A stretch of 38,284 nucleotides of DNA from the NCBI GenBank assembly GCA_964526565.1, contig CAZGMC010000031.1:1-38284 (forward strand), read 5' to 3'. The notes below the pieces were generated by a model that did no database searches, was not told the DNA's origin, and saw only the letters and a list, made by a program, of their open reading frames with translations. The stretch's first letter is position 1. The number at the start of each line of letters is the position of its first letter. This DNA is from CAZGMC01 sp964526565 (GTDB lineage: Bacteria > Pseudomonadota > Alphaproteobacteria > DSM-16000 > Inquilinaceae). This document shows positions 30,635 to 38,284 of this stretch, piece after piece. A program made the position numbers and the translations under genes.

Positions 30635-30666
30635 GGAGGAATGGCGCGGGACTGCGGCATTCCTCC
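30635..30666. terminator. 9-bp inverted repeat between convergent genes
   Basis: GGAGGAATG (30635-30643) and CATTCCTCC (30658-30666) are exact reverse complements around a 14-base loop, in the 57-bp gap between the DUF29 gene and the convergent YHS gene. It is placed to terminate both transcripts, although no T-run follows. Confidence 0.45.
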
Positions 30667-30679
30667 GTGACTGTACTTG

Positions 30680-31165
30680 TCACCTCGGCGTGGCAGCGGG
30701 ATCGGGCTCCATGCCGGGCCAGGTCTCATCAGCCTGGGCGATGTGGCCGGGGATGTCCTGCAACCAGAGTTCCTGGGCGCGGTCGTTGATGTTGACGAAC
30801 AGGCGGCCGTCGACGATGCGCCACAGCTCCGGGTCGGCCGGCACCTTGCCGCCCTGGGCGACACCGTAGGCGCAGTGGCCGTCATAGGCCGGGGCGTAGG
30901 CCTCGGGGTCGGCGGCGAACAGGTCGCGGTGCTCCTCGGACGCGAACAGCCAGGTGGCGCCGTTGTACGCGTGGGTGATGGCCTCGTCACCGCGCACCGC
31001 GGCGTCCTGGGTGAAGTAGGCGACGGGGTCGTAGCCGCTGAGGGCGTAGCCGTCCTCGACGTACTGCGGGCCGGCCCAGGCCGCGGCGGCGGTCAGGCCC
31101 AGGCCCAACACGGCGCCGGTGATGGCGCCGGTGATGGCGGCGGGCAGGCGCAAGCGTGTGAACAT
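30680..31165 (-). CDS. Secreted YHS-domain protein
   Basis: ATG 31165 has AGGGAGA seven bases upstream and gives 161 residues; the longer frame to 31309 is not supported. A signal peptide (MFTRLRLPAAITGAITGAVL, cleavage after AAAAWA) is followed by a YHS-type domain: GYALSGYDPVAYFTQDAAVR, ITHAYNGATWLFASEEHRDL, FAADPEAYAPAYDGHCAYGV and LQDIPGHIAQADETWP. YHS domains occur in metal-handling and heavy-metal ATPase-associated proteins, and this secreted form is frequent but uncharacterised. A periplasmic metal-binding role is inferred only. It is divergent from acpS with a 171-bp spacer. Confidence 0.82.
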   Translation of the reverse strand: MFTRLRLPAAITGAITGAVLGLGLTAAAAWAGPQYVEDGYALSGYDPVAYFTQDAAVRGDEAITHAYNGATWLFASEEHRDLFAADPEAYAPAYDGHCAYGVAQGGKVPADPELWRIVDGRLFVNINDRAQELWLQDIPGHIAQADETWPGMEPDPAATPR

Positions 31166-31336
31166 GGCGAAGGTCTCCCTGTCTCGACGGCGATGGCAGG
31201 ATGCGGACCGCCCGGCTTCCCGCCGGCTGCAACGCCGGTGCGGAAAGGCATTGGCGATCCCCGCATTCGGGGTCAGATATGGCACGGCCATCGCGGGAAG
31301 GCCCGTCACGTCCCATCACAAGCACGGGAAGGCTGC

Positions 31337-31747
31337 ATGATCCTGGGCCTGGGCAACGACATCATCGACATCCGCCGCATCGAGCGGACGCTGGACCGCT
31401 TCGGCGACCGGTTCACCCACCGCGTGTTCACCGACGTCGAACGCGCCAAGGCCGACCGCCGCATGATGCGCGCCGCCACCTATGCCAAGCGCTTCGCTGC
31501 CAAGGAGGCCTGCTCGAAGGCCCTGGGCACCGGCTTCCGCGCCGGGGTGTTCTGGCGCGACATGGGCGTGGTCAACCTGCCCAGCGGCCAGCCGACCCTG
31601 CAGCTGACCGGCGGCGCGCTTAAACGATTGCAGTCGATGACGCCGCCGGGCATGGTGGCCCGGATCAACCTGACCATGACCGACGATTTCCCCCAGGCCC
31701 AGGCCATCGTCCTCATCTCGGCCGTGCCGGCGCCGGCCGAGGGTTGA
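31337..31747 (+). CDS. acpS: Holo-[acyl-carrier-protein] synthase
   Basis: This 136-residue protein starts at ATG 31337 with GGGAAGG upstream. Signature motifs are ILGLGNDIIDIRRIERTL (Asp8) and YAKRFAAKEACSKALGTG (Glu57), the Mg2+ and CoA-binding residues. AcpS transfers 4'-phosphopantetheine from CoA to acyl carrier protein, activating fatty acid synthesis. It heads the acpS-lepB-rnc-era series, the usual alphaproteobacterial order, but here without the customary pdxJ before it. lepB follows after 42 bp. Confidence 0.95.
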   Translation: MILGLGNDIIDIRRIERTLDRFGDRFTHRVFTDVERAKADRRMMRAATYAKRFAAKEACSKALGTGFRAGVFWRDMGVVNLPSGQPTLQLTGGALKRLQSMTPPGMVARINLTMTDDFPQAQAIVLISAVPAPAEG

Positions 31748-31789
31748 TTTTGCTGCGGCGTCGGCCGATACAGGGATGCAAGCCTCACC

Positions 31790-32557
31790 ATGGCCGACCA
31801 AGCCTCCACAATGCCCAAGAAGGCCGGCAGCTTCCTCGAAACCCTGAAGACGATCGTCATCGCCGTCTTCATCGCGCTGCTGGTGCGCACATTCGCGTAC
31901 GAGCCGTTCAACATCCCGTCGGGGTCGATGGTGCCGACCCTGCTGGTCGGCGACTATCTGTTCGTGTCGAAGTTCTCCTATGGGTACAGCCGTTACACGA
32001 TCGCCTTCGGACTGCCGCTGTTCGACGGCCGGATCCTGGGCAGCGAGCCCGAGCGCGGCGATGTGGTTGTCTTCCGCCTGCCGCGCGATCCATCGGTGGA
32101 CTACATCAAGCGCATCATCGGGCTGCCCGGCGACCGCATCCAGATCATCGACGGCGTTCTGCACATCAATGGCGAGGCGGTCGAGCGCGAGCGCGTCGAC
32201 CCGTCGACGATCGACGGGCTGCCACCCAACGCCGGCGGCACGATCTACATCGAGACCCTGCCCAACGGCCGCCGCCACCATATCCGCGAGCGCAGCGACA
32301 GCGATCCATACGACAACACCGGTGTTTACGTCGTCCCGGAAAGGCACTATTTCGTCATGGGCGACAATCGCGACAGCAGCGAGGACAGCCGCGTGGTGCG
32401 CGACAACGGCTTCGTGCCGGTCGGCTTCATCCCTGAGGAAAACCTGGTCGGTCGCGCCGAATTCCTGTGGTTCAGCCTGGCCGAGGGCAGCTTCTGGCAG
32501 ATCTGGCTGTGGCCTACGGAGCTGCGCATCGGCCGCATGTTCACCGGCATTCAATGA
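31790..32557 (+). CDS. lepB: Signal peptidase I
   Basis: ATG 31790 gives 255 residues. A single N-terminal membrane segment (TLKTIVIAVFIALLVRTFAY) leads to the catalytic IPSGSMVPTL (Ser46) and YIKRIIGLPGD (Lys107), with GDVVVFRLPRD between them and the box GDNRDSSEDSR near the C-terminus. It removes signal peptides from exported proteins at the outer face of the inner membrane. Its stop overlaps the rnc start by four bases (ATGA), giving tight coupling. Confidence 0.95.
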   Translation: MADQASTMPKKAGSFLETLKTIVIAVFIALLVRTFAYEPFNIPSGSMVPTLLVGDYLFVSKFSYGYSRYTIAFGLPLFDGRILGSEPERGDVVVFRLPRDPSVDYIKRIIGLPGDRIQIIDGVLHINGEAVERERVDPSTIDGLPPNAGGTIYIETLPNGRRHHIRERSDSDPYDNTGVYVVPERHYFVMGDNRDSSEDSRVVRDNGFVPVGFIPEENLVGRAEFLWFSLAEGSFWQIWLWPTELRIGRMFTGIQ

Positions 32558-33279
32558 CCGACGCCGGCGCGGCCTCTGCGGCGGCCGCCGACGCCCTGGC
32601 CGCCCCGCTGGGACACCGTTTCCGTCACCCCGAACTGCTGCGCGAGGCGCTGCTTCATCCCAGCGTCGCGCCCGAGCAGCGCGGGGCGGCGCGCTACGGT
32701 TATCAGCGGCTGGAGTTCCTCGGCGACCGGGTGCTCGGCCTGGTCATCGCCGAGTGGCTTCTGGAACGCTACCCGGACGAGGCGGAGGGAGCACTGGCGC
32801 GGCGGCTGGTGGCGCTGGTACGGGCCGAGACACTGGCCGCGGCGGCAGCAGAAATCGGGCTCGGCCGGTTCCTGGCCATGTCGCCCAGCGAGGCCGAGAC
32901 CGGCGGCCGCGACAACACCGCCACCCTGGCCGACGCCTGCGAGGCGGTGATCGGGGCACTCTATCTCGACGGCGGGCTGGACACGGCGCGCGCCTTCATC
33001 CGCCACCACTGGGAAGTCTACCTGGTGCGCGACATGCGGCCGCCGCAGGACCCCAAGACGGCGTTGCAGGAATGGGCCCAGGCGCGCGGCCTGCCGCTGC
33101 CGCGGTACGAGACCGTGTCCCGCGCCGGCCCCGATCACGAGCCGACCTTTGAGGTCAAGGCGGTGGTCGCCGGCCTGCCGCCGGTGACGGCGTTTGGTGC
33201 CTCGAAACGGCTGGCGGAAAAGGAGGCGGCGGCGCGGCTGCTGGCCTCGATCCAGACCGATGCGGGGGACGCCCCGTGA
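32554..33279 (+). CDS. rnc: Ribonuclease III
   Basis: ATG 32554 gives 241 residues. The catalytic signature QRLEFLGDRVLGLVIAEWLL carries Glu54 and Asp58 (Arg in place of the common Ser after GD, which is tolerated in the family), and LADACEAVIGALYLDGG carries Asp127 and Glu130. A double-stranded RNA-binding domain follows from about residue 165 (DPKTALQEWAQARGLPLPRY ... FGASKRLAEKEAAARLL). It processes rRNA precursors and double-stranded RNA. Its stop overlaps the era start as GTGA. Confidence 0.95.
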   Translation: MTDAGAASAAAADALAAPLGHRFRHPELLREALLHPSVAPEQRGAARYGYQRLEFLGDRVLGLVIAEWLLERYPDEAEGALARRLVALVRAETLAAAAAEIGLGRFLAMSPSEAETGGRDNTATLADACEAVIGALYLDGGLDTARAFIRHHWEVYLVRDMRPPQDPKTALQEWAQARGLPLPRYETVSRAGPDHEPTFEVKAVVAGLPPVTAFGASKRLAEKEAAARLLASIQTDAGDAP

Positions 33280-34205
33280 GCGATACCGAACCCTTCGGCG
33301 CCGCGACACGGTGCGGCTTCATCGCCCTGGTGGGCGCGCCGAATGCCGGCAAGTCGACACTGCTCAACACGCTGGTCGGCACCAAGGTGGCGATCGTCTC
33401 GCCCAAGGTGCAGACGACGCGCAGCCGGATCCTGGGCATCACCCTGGACGGCCCGGCGCAGATGATCTTCGTCGACCTGCCCGGCATCTTCACGCCGCGG
33501 CGGCGGCTGGAACGGGCCATGGTGGCGGCGGCCTGGCAGGGCGCCAGGGATGCCGACATCGTCGTGCTGCTGGTCGACGCCGCCCAGCGGACACTGGACG
33601 AGGACACGCGCGGCATCGTCGACCGCCTCAACGAGTGGCTGGAGGCGGGCGGGCAGCCGCCCATCCTCGCCCTCAACAAGGTCGATACCGCGCCGCGCGA
33701 CCGGCTGCTGCCCCTGGCCGACGAGCTGAATCGCCTGTGCCCGTTCAGCGATACCTTCATGGTCTCGGCGCTGACCGGCGACGGCGTCGCCGAGCTGCGC
33801 CAGGCGATCGCCGCACGCCTGCCCGCAGGTCCATGGCTGTACCCGGACGACGAAATCACCGACATGCCGATGCGGCTGATGGCCGCCGAGGTGACGCGCG
33901 AGAAGCTGTTCCTGAAGCTGCGCCAGGAGCTGCCCTATTCGGCCACGGTCGAGACCGAGTCGTGGGAGGAATTCCGCGACGGCAGCGTCCGCATTGCCCA
34001 GGTGATCTATGTCCAGCGCGACAGCCAGAAGGCCATCGTGCTTGGCCGCGGCGGCCGGATGATCAAGGAGATCGGGGCCGCCGCCCGTCAGGAACTGGAA
34101 CAGGCCTTTGAACGGCGGGTGCACCTGACCCTGTTCGTCAAGGTCCGCGACTGGATCGACGACCCCGAGCGCTACCGCGACTGGGGCCTGGACTTCAACG
34201 TGTAG
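33276..34205 (+). CDS. era: GTPase Era
   Basis: GTG 33276 gives 309 residues. The G1 loop is GAPNAGKST (20-28), G3 is DLPGIF (67-72, where DTPG is more usual), and G4 is NKVD (134-137); SALTGDGV corresponds to G5. The C-terminal KH domain has YVQRDSQKAIVLGRGGRMIK and VHLTLFVKVRDWIDDPERY. Era binds 16S rRNA near its 3' end and assists 30S subunit assembly. It is the last gene of the coupled lepB-rnc-era series; recO, which often follows, is absent here. Confidence 0.95.
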   Translation: MSDTEPFGAATRCGFIALVGAPNAGKSTLLNTLVGTKVAIVSPKVQTTRSRILGITLDGPAQMIFVDLPGIFTPRRRLERAMVAAAWQGARDADIVVLLVDAAQRTLDEDTRGIVDRLNEWLEAGGQPPILALNKVDTAPRDRLLPLADELNRLCPFSDTFMVSALTGDGVAELRQAIAARLPAGPWLYPDDEITDMPMRLMAAEVTREKLFLKLRQELPYSATVETESWEEFRDGSVRIAQVIYVQRDSQKAIVLGRGGRMIKEIGAAARQELEQAFERRVHLTLFVKVRDWIDDPERYRDWGLDFNV

Positions 34206-34305
34206 GCAAGGCACCGGCCATGCCCGGCACCGGAGGTTGCGGCTCCGCTTGACGGGGGCCGTCCGCATCGGCTTGATAGGCCGGACACGATGCAGGGAGG
34301 CCGAC

Positions 34306-34671
34306 ATGCGGATCGCAGGGGCGCTGGCCGTGATCACGGCATTGGCAGCGGCGACGCCGGCGGCGGCCGACATGCGGGACGAACTGTTCGACGTGTTCTC
34401 GGACGCCGCCCGGACCTGCGGTGCGATCCATCGCCTGACGGCCCGTTGCGCCGCCCAGGACCTGTTCGTTCAGGCCGCGTTCATGCGGCACGCCTTCTTC
34501 CGCTGGGCGGAACGCGAAGGCGCCAGCCCGGACCAGGTGGAACGGCTGCGCGATGCCTGGGCTCGCGGCGCCGGCGAGGCCACGACCAGCGCCTGCCCGC
34601 GGACCGAAGCGGAGCGCCGCACCTTCATGGACCATGCCCTGTCGGCCATCGCGGAGTGCAGCGGCGAATAG
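34306..34671 (+). CDS. Small secreted protein with four cysteines, unknown function
   Basis: ATG 34306 has a strong GGGAGG nearby and gives 121 residues. A signal peptide (MRIAGALAVITALAAATPAA, cleavage after AAA) precedes a ~100-residue helical-looking domain with four Cys, in RTCGAIH, ARCAAQD, SACPRTE and AECSGE. Their even number and export suggest two disulphides. Repeated motifs such as DELFDVFSDAA and EREGASPDQVERLRDAWARG look amphipathic. I recognise no family. It stands alone after era and converges on the ankyrin gene with a 24-bp gap. Confidence 0.6.
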   Translation: MRIAGALAVITALAAATPAAADMRDELFDVFSDAARTCGAIHRLTARCAAQDLFVQAAFMRHAFFRWAEREGASPDQVERLRDAWARGAGEATTSACPRTEAERRTFMDHALSAIAECSGE

Positions 34672-34695
34672 GCCCTCAGCGCCGGATGCCGGCGC

Positions 34696-35379
34696 CTACT
34701 CGACCCGTTCGGACATCAGGCGCGGCGTGAGCCGGGCCGGGCCGGTGCCGCTCAGGGTCAGCATCACGTTCGGATGGTTGCGCACCTGGGTATTGGCGAA
34801 GGCATAGTCGAGGGCGGTGCGGCCTTCCGCGTCCACGGCGCCGGCATTGGCCCCGCTGGCCAGCAGCAGCTCGACCTTCTCGTCGACATTGTAATAGTAC
34901 GCGTCGGCGGCGCTCATCAGCGGCGTGAACCCCGTCCCGGTGGCAAGGTTGACATTGGCCCCGGCATCGATCAGCAGGTCGACAACCTCTGTCGGGCAAT
35001 AGAAGGCCGCGCGGATCAGGGGTGTCGTCTGCACCTCTTCGCGAACGTCGGCGAAGTAGACGGCGTTCAGGTCCGCTCCGGCGCTGATGAATATCCCGTA
35101 GATATCCAGGTTCTCTTCAAGGCTGTTGCGCGGGCAGCCCTGGGCTGCGGCCTCCAGCCCGTCGATCAGGTCCGTCGTCATGGCCGGCCGCGCCCGCTGG
35201 GCGGCAACGTGGGCATCGACATAGACGACATCGCCTTCAAGGATGGCCCGCTCGAACGGTGTCGGCGGCGGTGGGCGGTCGCCGGAACAGCTCCACAGGA
35301 CAAGGGCGCCAAGCGCAAGGGCGGTCTTCTGCACGGTTTTCAACCTCTTGATCCTGCCGCGCGCCTGCCGGTCCGGCAT
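34696..35379 (-). CDS. Ankyrin-repeat lipoprotein
   Basis: ATG 35379 gives 227 residues. The N-terminus (KTALALGALVLWSCSGD) has a lipobox-like LWSC, so the protein is probably a lipoprotein. Ankyrin-type repeats are visible: FISAGADLNAVYFADVREEV, TTPLIRAAFYCPTEVVDLLI, DAGANVNLATGTGFTPLMSA, LLLASGANAGAVDAEGRTAL. Three or four repeats form a protein-binding surface, presumably in the periplasm. The partner is not evident. It lies 60 bp downstream of glgP on the same strand, separated by a strong hairpin, so it may have reduced or separate expression. Confidence 0.75.
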   Translation of the reverse strand: MPDRQARGRIKRLKTVQKTALALGALVLWSCSGDRPPPPTPFERAILEGDVVYVDAHVAAQRARPAMTTDLIDGLEAAAQGCPRNSLEENLDIYGIFISAGADLNAVYFADVREEVQTTPLIRAAFYCPTEVVDLLIDAGANVNLATGTGFTPLMSAADAYYYNVDEKVELLLASGANAGAVDAEGRTALDYAFANTQVRNHPNVMLTLSGTGPARLTPRLMSERVE

Positions 35380-35403
35380 TTCCGCCCTGGTGCCGCGACG
35401 TTT

Positions 35404-35426
35404 GGGGGCGGCCGGCAGCCGCCCCC
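35404..35426 (-). terminator. Strong GC hairpin after glgP
   Basis: GGGGGCGGC (35404-35412) and GCCGCCCCC (35418-35426) are perfect arms around a 5-base loop, 14 bp downstream of the glgP stop (35440). It is a likely transcription terminator or attenuator before the ankyrin gene, although no U-run follows. Confidence 0.5.
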
Positions 35427-35439
35427 GTCCCCCCGGCCG

Positions 35440-38001
35440 TCAGAGCACCGTCGCCAGTTGCGCGGCCTTCTTCTCCCGGTCCCGGCCGGCATAATCCAGA
35501 GGCTTCACGTTCCAGATCTCGCGCGCATAGTCCATGACCGTCCGGTCGATGGAGAACTTGCCCATGCGGGCGACATTCAGGATTACCTTCCGGGTCCACT
35601 CTTCCGGGTGATGATAAAGCTGATCGACACGGTCCTGACAGTCTACATAGGACTCATAGTCGGCCATCAGCAGGTAGTAGTCACGGTTGAGCAGGCTGTC
35701 GACCAGCGGCTTGAACTGGTCCTTGTTGTCCGGCGAGAAGTAGCCGCCGGCGATCATGTCCAGAACCTGCTTCAGCTCCGGGTTGCGGTGGCAGTAGGAC
35801 TGCGGGTCGTAGCCATGGCCGTGGCGCAGCGGATCCGCCTCGGCGGCCAGCAGGCCGAAGAAGAAGAAGTTCTCTTCGCCGACCTCCTCGGCGATCTCGA
35901 TGTTGGCACCGTCGCGAGTGCCGATCGTCAGCGCCCCGTTCAGCGACAGCTTCATGTTGCCGGTGCCCGATGCCTCGGTGCCGGCCGTCGAGATCTGCTC
36001 CGACAGGTCGGCCGCCGGGATGATCACCTCGGCGTTGGAGACATTGTAGTTGGGCAGGAAGATGACCTTGAGCCGGTCGCTGGTCACCGGGTCGTGGTTG
36101 ACCACGTCGGCCACGCAATTGATCAGGTTGATGATCTGCTTGGCCACGAAATAGCCCGGCGCCGCCTTGCCGGCGAAGATCACCGTGCGCGGCACCACCT
36201 CGGCGCCCGGATGGGTACGCAGGCGGTTGTAGCGCGTGATGACGTGCAGGATGTTGAGCAGCTGGCGCTTGTACTCGTGAATGCGCTTGACCTGGACATC
36301 GAACATCGAGGCCGTGTCGATTTCGATGTTCAGCCGCCGCCTGACCACTGCCGCCAGCCGCTGCTTGGCCAGGGTCTTGGTCTCGCGGAACGCCGCCTGG
36401 AACTGCGCGTCCTCGGCCAGCGGTTCCAGCTGCCGCAACTGCGGCAGGTCGGTGATCCACGACTCGCCGATGCGTGACGTGATCAGGTTGGCCAGCGGCG
36501 GATTGGCCTGCTTCAGCCAGCGCCGCGGCGTGATGCCGTTGGTCTTGTTGACGATGCGGTTGGGGAAGAACTTGTGCAGCTCGGCGAAGACGCCGATCTT
36601 CATCAATTCGGTGTGGATTGCCGCGACGCCGTTGACCCGGTGGCTGCCGACGAAGGCCAGATGGCCCATGCGCACCAGCCGGCCGTGGTCCTCCTCGAAG
36701 ATCGACAGGCGCCGGACGATCTCGTCATCGCCGGGATAGCGATGGCGTACGTCGCCCAGAAAACGGTGGTTGATCTGCTCGATGATGCGCAGGTGGCGCG
36801 GCAGCATCCACTCGAACAGGTCGACCGGCCACTTCTCCAGGGCCTCGGGCAGCAGCGTGTGGTTGGTGTACGAGAACGTCGCCTGGGTGATCCGCCACGC
36901 CGTGTCCCAGTCCAGGTGGTGGACGTCCATCAGCAGCCGCATCAGCTCGGGGATGGCGATCGCCGGATGGGTGTCGTTGAGCTGGATCGCGACCTTGTCG
37001 GGCAGCCCGGTCAGCGCCGTGTGGGTGCTGAGATAGCGCCGGATGATGTCCTGCAGCGAGGCGCTGACGAAGAAGTACTCCTGCTTCAGGCGCAGCGCCT
37101 TGCCGACATGGGTGCTGTCGTCGGGATAGAGCACCCGCGACAGGCTCTCGGACTCGGCGCGGTGGCGCACCGCCTCGATGTAGTTGCCGCGGTTGAAGCC
37201 CTTCAGGTCGAAGTCCCGGGGTGACTTGGCCTTCCACAGTCGGATGTGGGTCACGGTCTTGTTCCCGTAACCCGGCAGCGGCATGTCGTGGGCGACGGCC
37301 AGCACCTCTTCTGTGTCGACCCAGTGCAGGTGCTCGTTGCCGAACTCGTCGCGGAACTGGACGGTGCGGCCGAAGAACTTGACCGGATAGCTGAACTCCG
37401 CCCGCGCGAACTCCCACGGGTTGCCATAGCGCAGCCAGTGGTCCGGCATCTCCACCTGCTCGCCCTGGTCGATCATCTGGTGGAACATGCCGAAGTCGTA
37501 GCGGATGCCGTAGCCGTAGCCGGGAATGCCCTGGGTGGCGATGGAATCCAGGATGCAGGCTGCCAGCCGGCCGAGACCGCCATTGCCCAGCGCCGCCTCC
37601 GCCTCCTGCTCGGCGATCCGGTCGAGGTCGAGATTGAGGCTGACGTCGAGCTCCCGCTCAAGGTCGAGCTCCAGCTCCTTGAGCGCCTCGCGCATGACCT
37701 CAAGGTTGCCGGTGTAGATCAGGTTGTTGACCAGCGAGCGGCCGATCAGGAACTCGAGCGAGAAGTAGTAGACCCGCTTGGCGTCCTCGTCATAGGCCGC
37801 GTTGAACGTGTCAAGCCAGCTTTCGACCAGATCGTCGCGAACGACCTGGGCAATGACATGAAACCAGTCCAGATTGGTGGTTGTGACCGAATTCTTGCCG
37901 ACGGTCAGCCTGAGATGCTCCAGCAGGCGCTGCTTCATCTCGTCGACCTTTTTGCGGCGCTCTGCCGACGCCCCCTGGCGATCCTCGATCTGCGTATCCA
38001 T
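35440..38001 (-). CDS. glgP: Glycogen/maltodextrin phosphorylase
   Basis: ATG 38001, with AGGGACG upstream, gives 853 residues; an in-frame ATG at 38061 would add 20 residues but lacks a ribosome site. GT35 motifs: VYYFSLEFLIGRSLVNNL, ALGNGGLGRLAACILDS, VAIQLNDTHPAIAIPELMRL, VNKTNGITPRRWLKQANPPL, VKRIHEYKRQLLNILHVI, and the PLP site TEASGTGNMKLSLNGALTIG (Lys684), then GTRDGANIEI. It releases glucose-1-phosphate from alpha-1,4-glucans. No other glycogen gene is in the window, so it is not part of a visible glg operon. A hairpin follows the stop. Confidence 0.95.
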   Translation of the reverse strand: MDTQIEDRQGASAERRKKVDEMKQRLLEHLRLTVGKNSVTTTNLDWFHVIAQVVRDDLVESWLDTFNAAYDEDAKRVYYFSLEFLIGRSLVNNLIYTGNLEVMREALKELELDLERELDVSLNLDLDRIAEQEAEAALGNGGLGRLAACILDSIATQGIPGYGYGIRYDFGMFHQMIDQGEQVEMPDHWLRYGNPWEFARAEFSYPVKFFGRTVQFRDEFGNEHLHWVDTEEVLAVAHDMPLPGYGNKTVTHIRLWKAKSPRDFDLKGFNRGNYIEAVRHRAESESLSRVLYPDDSTHVGKALRLKQEYFFVSASLQDIIRRYLSTHTALTGLPDKVAIQLNDTHPAIAIPELMRLLMDVHHLDWDTAWRITQATFSYTNHTLLPEALEKWPVDLFEWMLPRHLRIIEQINHRFLGDVRHRYPGDDEIVRRLSIFEEDHGRLVRMGHLAFVGSHRVNGVAAIHTELMKIGVFAELHKFFPNRIVNKTNGITPRRWLKQANPPLANLITSRIGESWITDLPQLRQLEPLAEDAQFQAAFRETKTLAKQRLAAVVRRRLNIEIDTASMFDVQVKRIHEYKRQLLNILHVITRYNRLRTHPGAEVVPRTVIFAGKAAPGYFVAKQIINLINCVADVVNHDPVTSDRLKVIFLPNYNVSNAEVIIPAADLSEQISTAGTEASGTGNMKLSLNGALTIGTRDGANIEIAEEVGEENFFFFGLLAAEADPLRHGHGYDPQSYCHRNPELKQVLDMIAGGYFSPDNKDQFKPLVDSLLNRDYYLLMADYESYVDCQDRVDQLYHHPEEWTRKVILNVARMGKFSIDRTVMDYAREIWNVKPLDYAGRDREKKAAQLATVL

Positions 38002-38192
38002 GCGCAAGCGTCCCTGTTGCTCGTCGTCCGCCTTGTTCCCGAACGGATCCCGGATGGGCATCAGTCTAGCCCGTTCCGAGTCGTTTCAGAAGAATCCTCT
38101 TGGCACGGGGCAATCTTTTTCCAGGCGCCCGCAGCGCGGTGACGCGCCGCCGCATTTCGTGGTAACCACGCTCATGCTGCCGCCGCGGCACC

Positions 38193-38284
38193 GCGCCCGA
38201 CTGGAGCGCCCGACTGGAGCACCCGATCCCGGCATCCGATCCCCGCATCCGATCCCCGCATCCGATCCCCGCATCCGATCCCCG
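38193..38284. repeat. 13-bp minisatellite running off the window
   Basis: Seven consecutive 13-bp units upstream of glgP grade from GCGCCCGACTGGA (two copies) through GCACCCGATCCCG to GCATCCGATCCCC (four copies), ending at the window edge. Period is constant while sequence drifts, as in an expanding tandem repeat. The rest of 38002-38192 shows no gene. Confidence 0.9.

Noticed and set aside
34206..34305. GC-rich near-palindrome after era as a terminator
   Set aside because: The arms do not pair cleanly and there is no T-run.
34774..36477. 567-codon plus-strand frame
   Set aside because: Antisense of the ankyrin gene and glgP; no start signal or recognisable domain.

Overview
The window is very GC-rich (roughly 70% by eye) and densely coded. 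It carries the chromosomal block dapA-smpB ... rpoZ-rel ... acpS-lepB-rnc-era, which is typical of Alphaproteobacteria. Gene order, the acidic tail on RpoZ, many ATGA/GTGA/TTGA gene overlaps, and DUF29 and DUF4351 family members suggest a Rhodospirillales-like alphaproteobacterium; this placement is inference. Two runs of exactly 100 N show that it is a draft assembly. Each run is flanked by identical sequence, so both look like overlapping contig ends rather than missing DNA.

Layout. (1) 1-5.8 kb: the 3' end of a DUF4351/Rpn-type gene abuts a minus-strand sugar operon. Read 5'->3', the operon encodes an SDR epimerase, a glycoside hydrolase fused to a tyvelose-epimerase-like SDR, a B12-binding protein that has lost its radical SAM domain and gained a glycosyltransferase tail, a CgeB-type glycosyltransferase, and a truncated second glycosyltransferase. 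It looks like a glycan-modification locus eroded by at least two deletions. (2) 5.9-9.2 kb: AraC regulator, AhpD-like protein, periplasmic DUF4142 protein, cupredoxin and an Fe-S-type uracil-DNA glycosylase, all on the minus strand. A perfect 13-bp hairpin covers the ahpD ribosome binding site. A peroxiredoxin, a GST and a LuxR regulator follow (to 12.2 kb). (3) 12.2-17.7 kb: orphan secreted and membrane proteins, a Tat-exported rubredoxin with an unusual CX4C site, a trypsin-fold lipoprotein with all three catalytic residues replaced, and a PBP4-type D,D-carboxypeptidase. (4) 18.0-22.6 kb: a minus-strand overlapping gene string of lytic transglycosylase, haloacid-dehalogenase-like HAD, alpha/beta hydrolase and threonine dehydratase. 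(5) 22.6-34.2 kb: core genes dapA, smpB, a DUF6056 membrane protein, udgB and NYN (opposite strand), rpoZ, rel, then acpS, lepB, rnc and era. A DUF29 gene and a YHS-domain gene occupy the place where pdxJ usually sits. (6) 34.3-38.3 kb: a small secreted protein, an ankyrin lipoprotein, glycogen phosphorylase, and a 13-bp minisatellite that runs off the window.

No tRNA, rRNA, CRISPR array, transposase or prophage gene was recognised. The most noteworthy items are the SD-sequestering hairpin over a redox/copper/DNA-repair operon, the triad-less protease, the GH-epimerase fusion with the decayed glycan operon around it, and the periplasmic CX4C rubredoxin.
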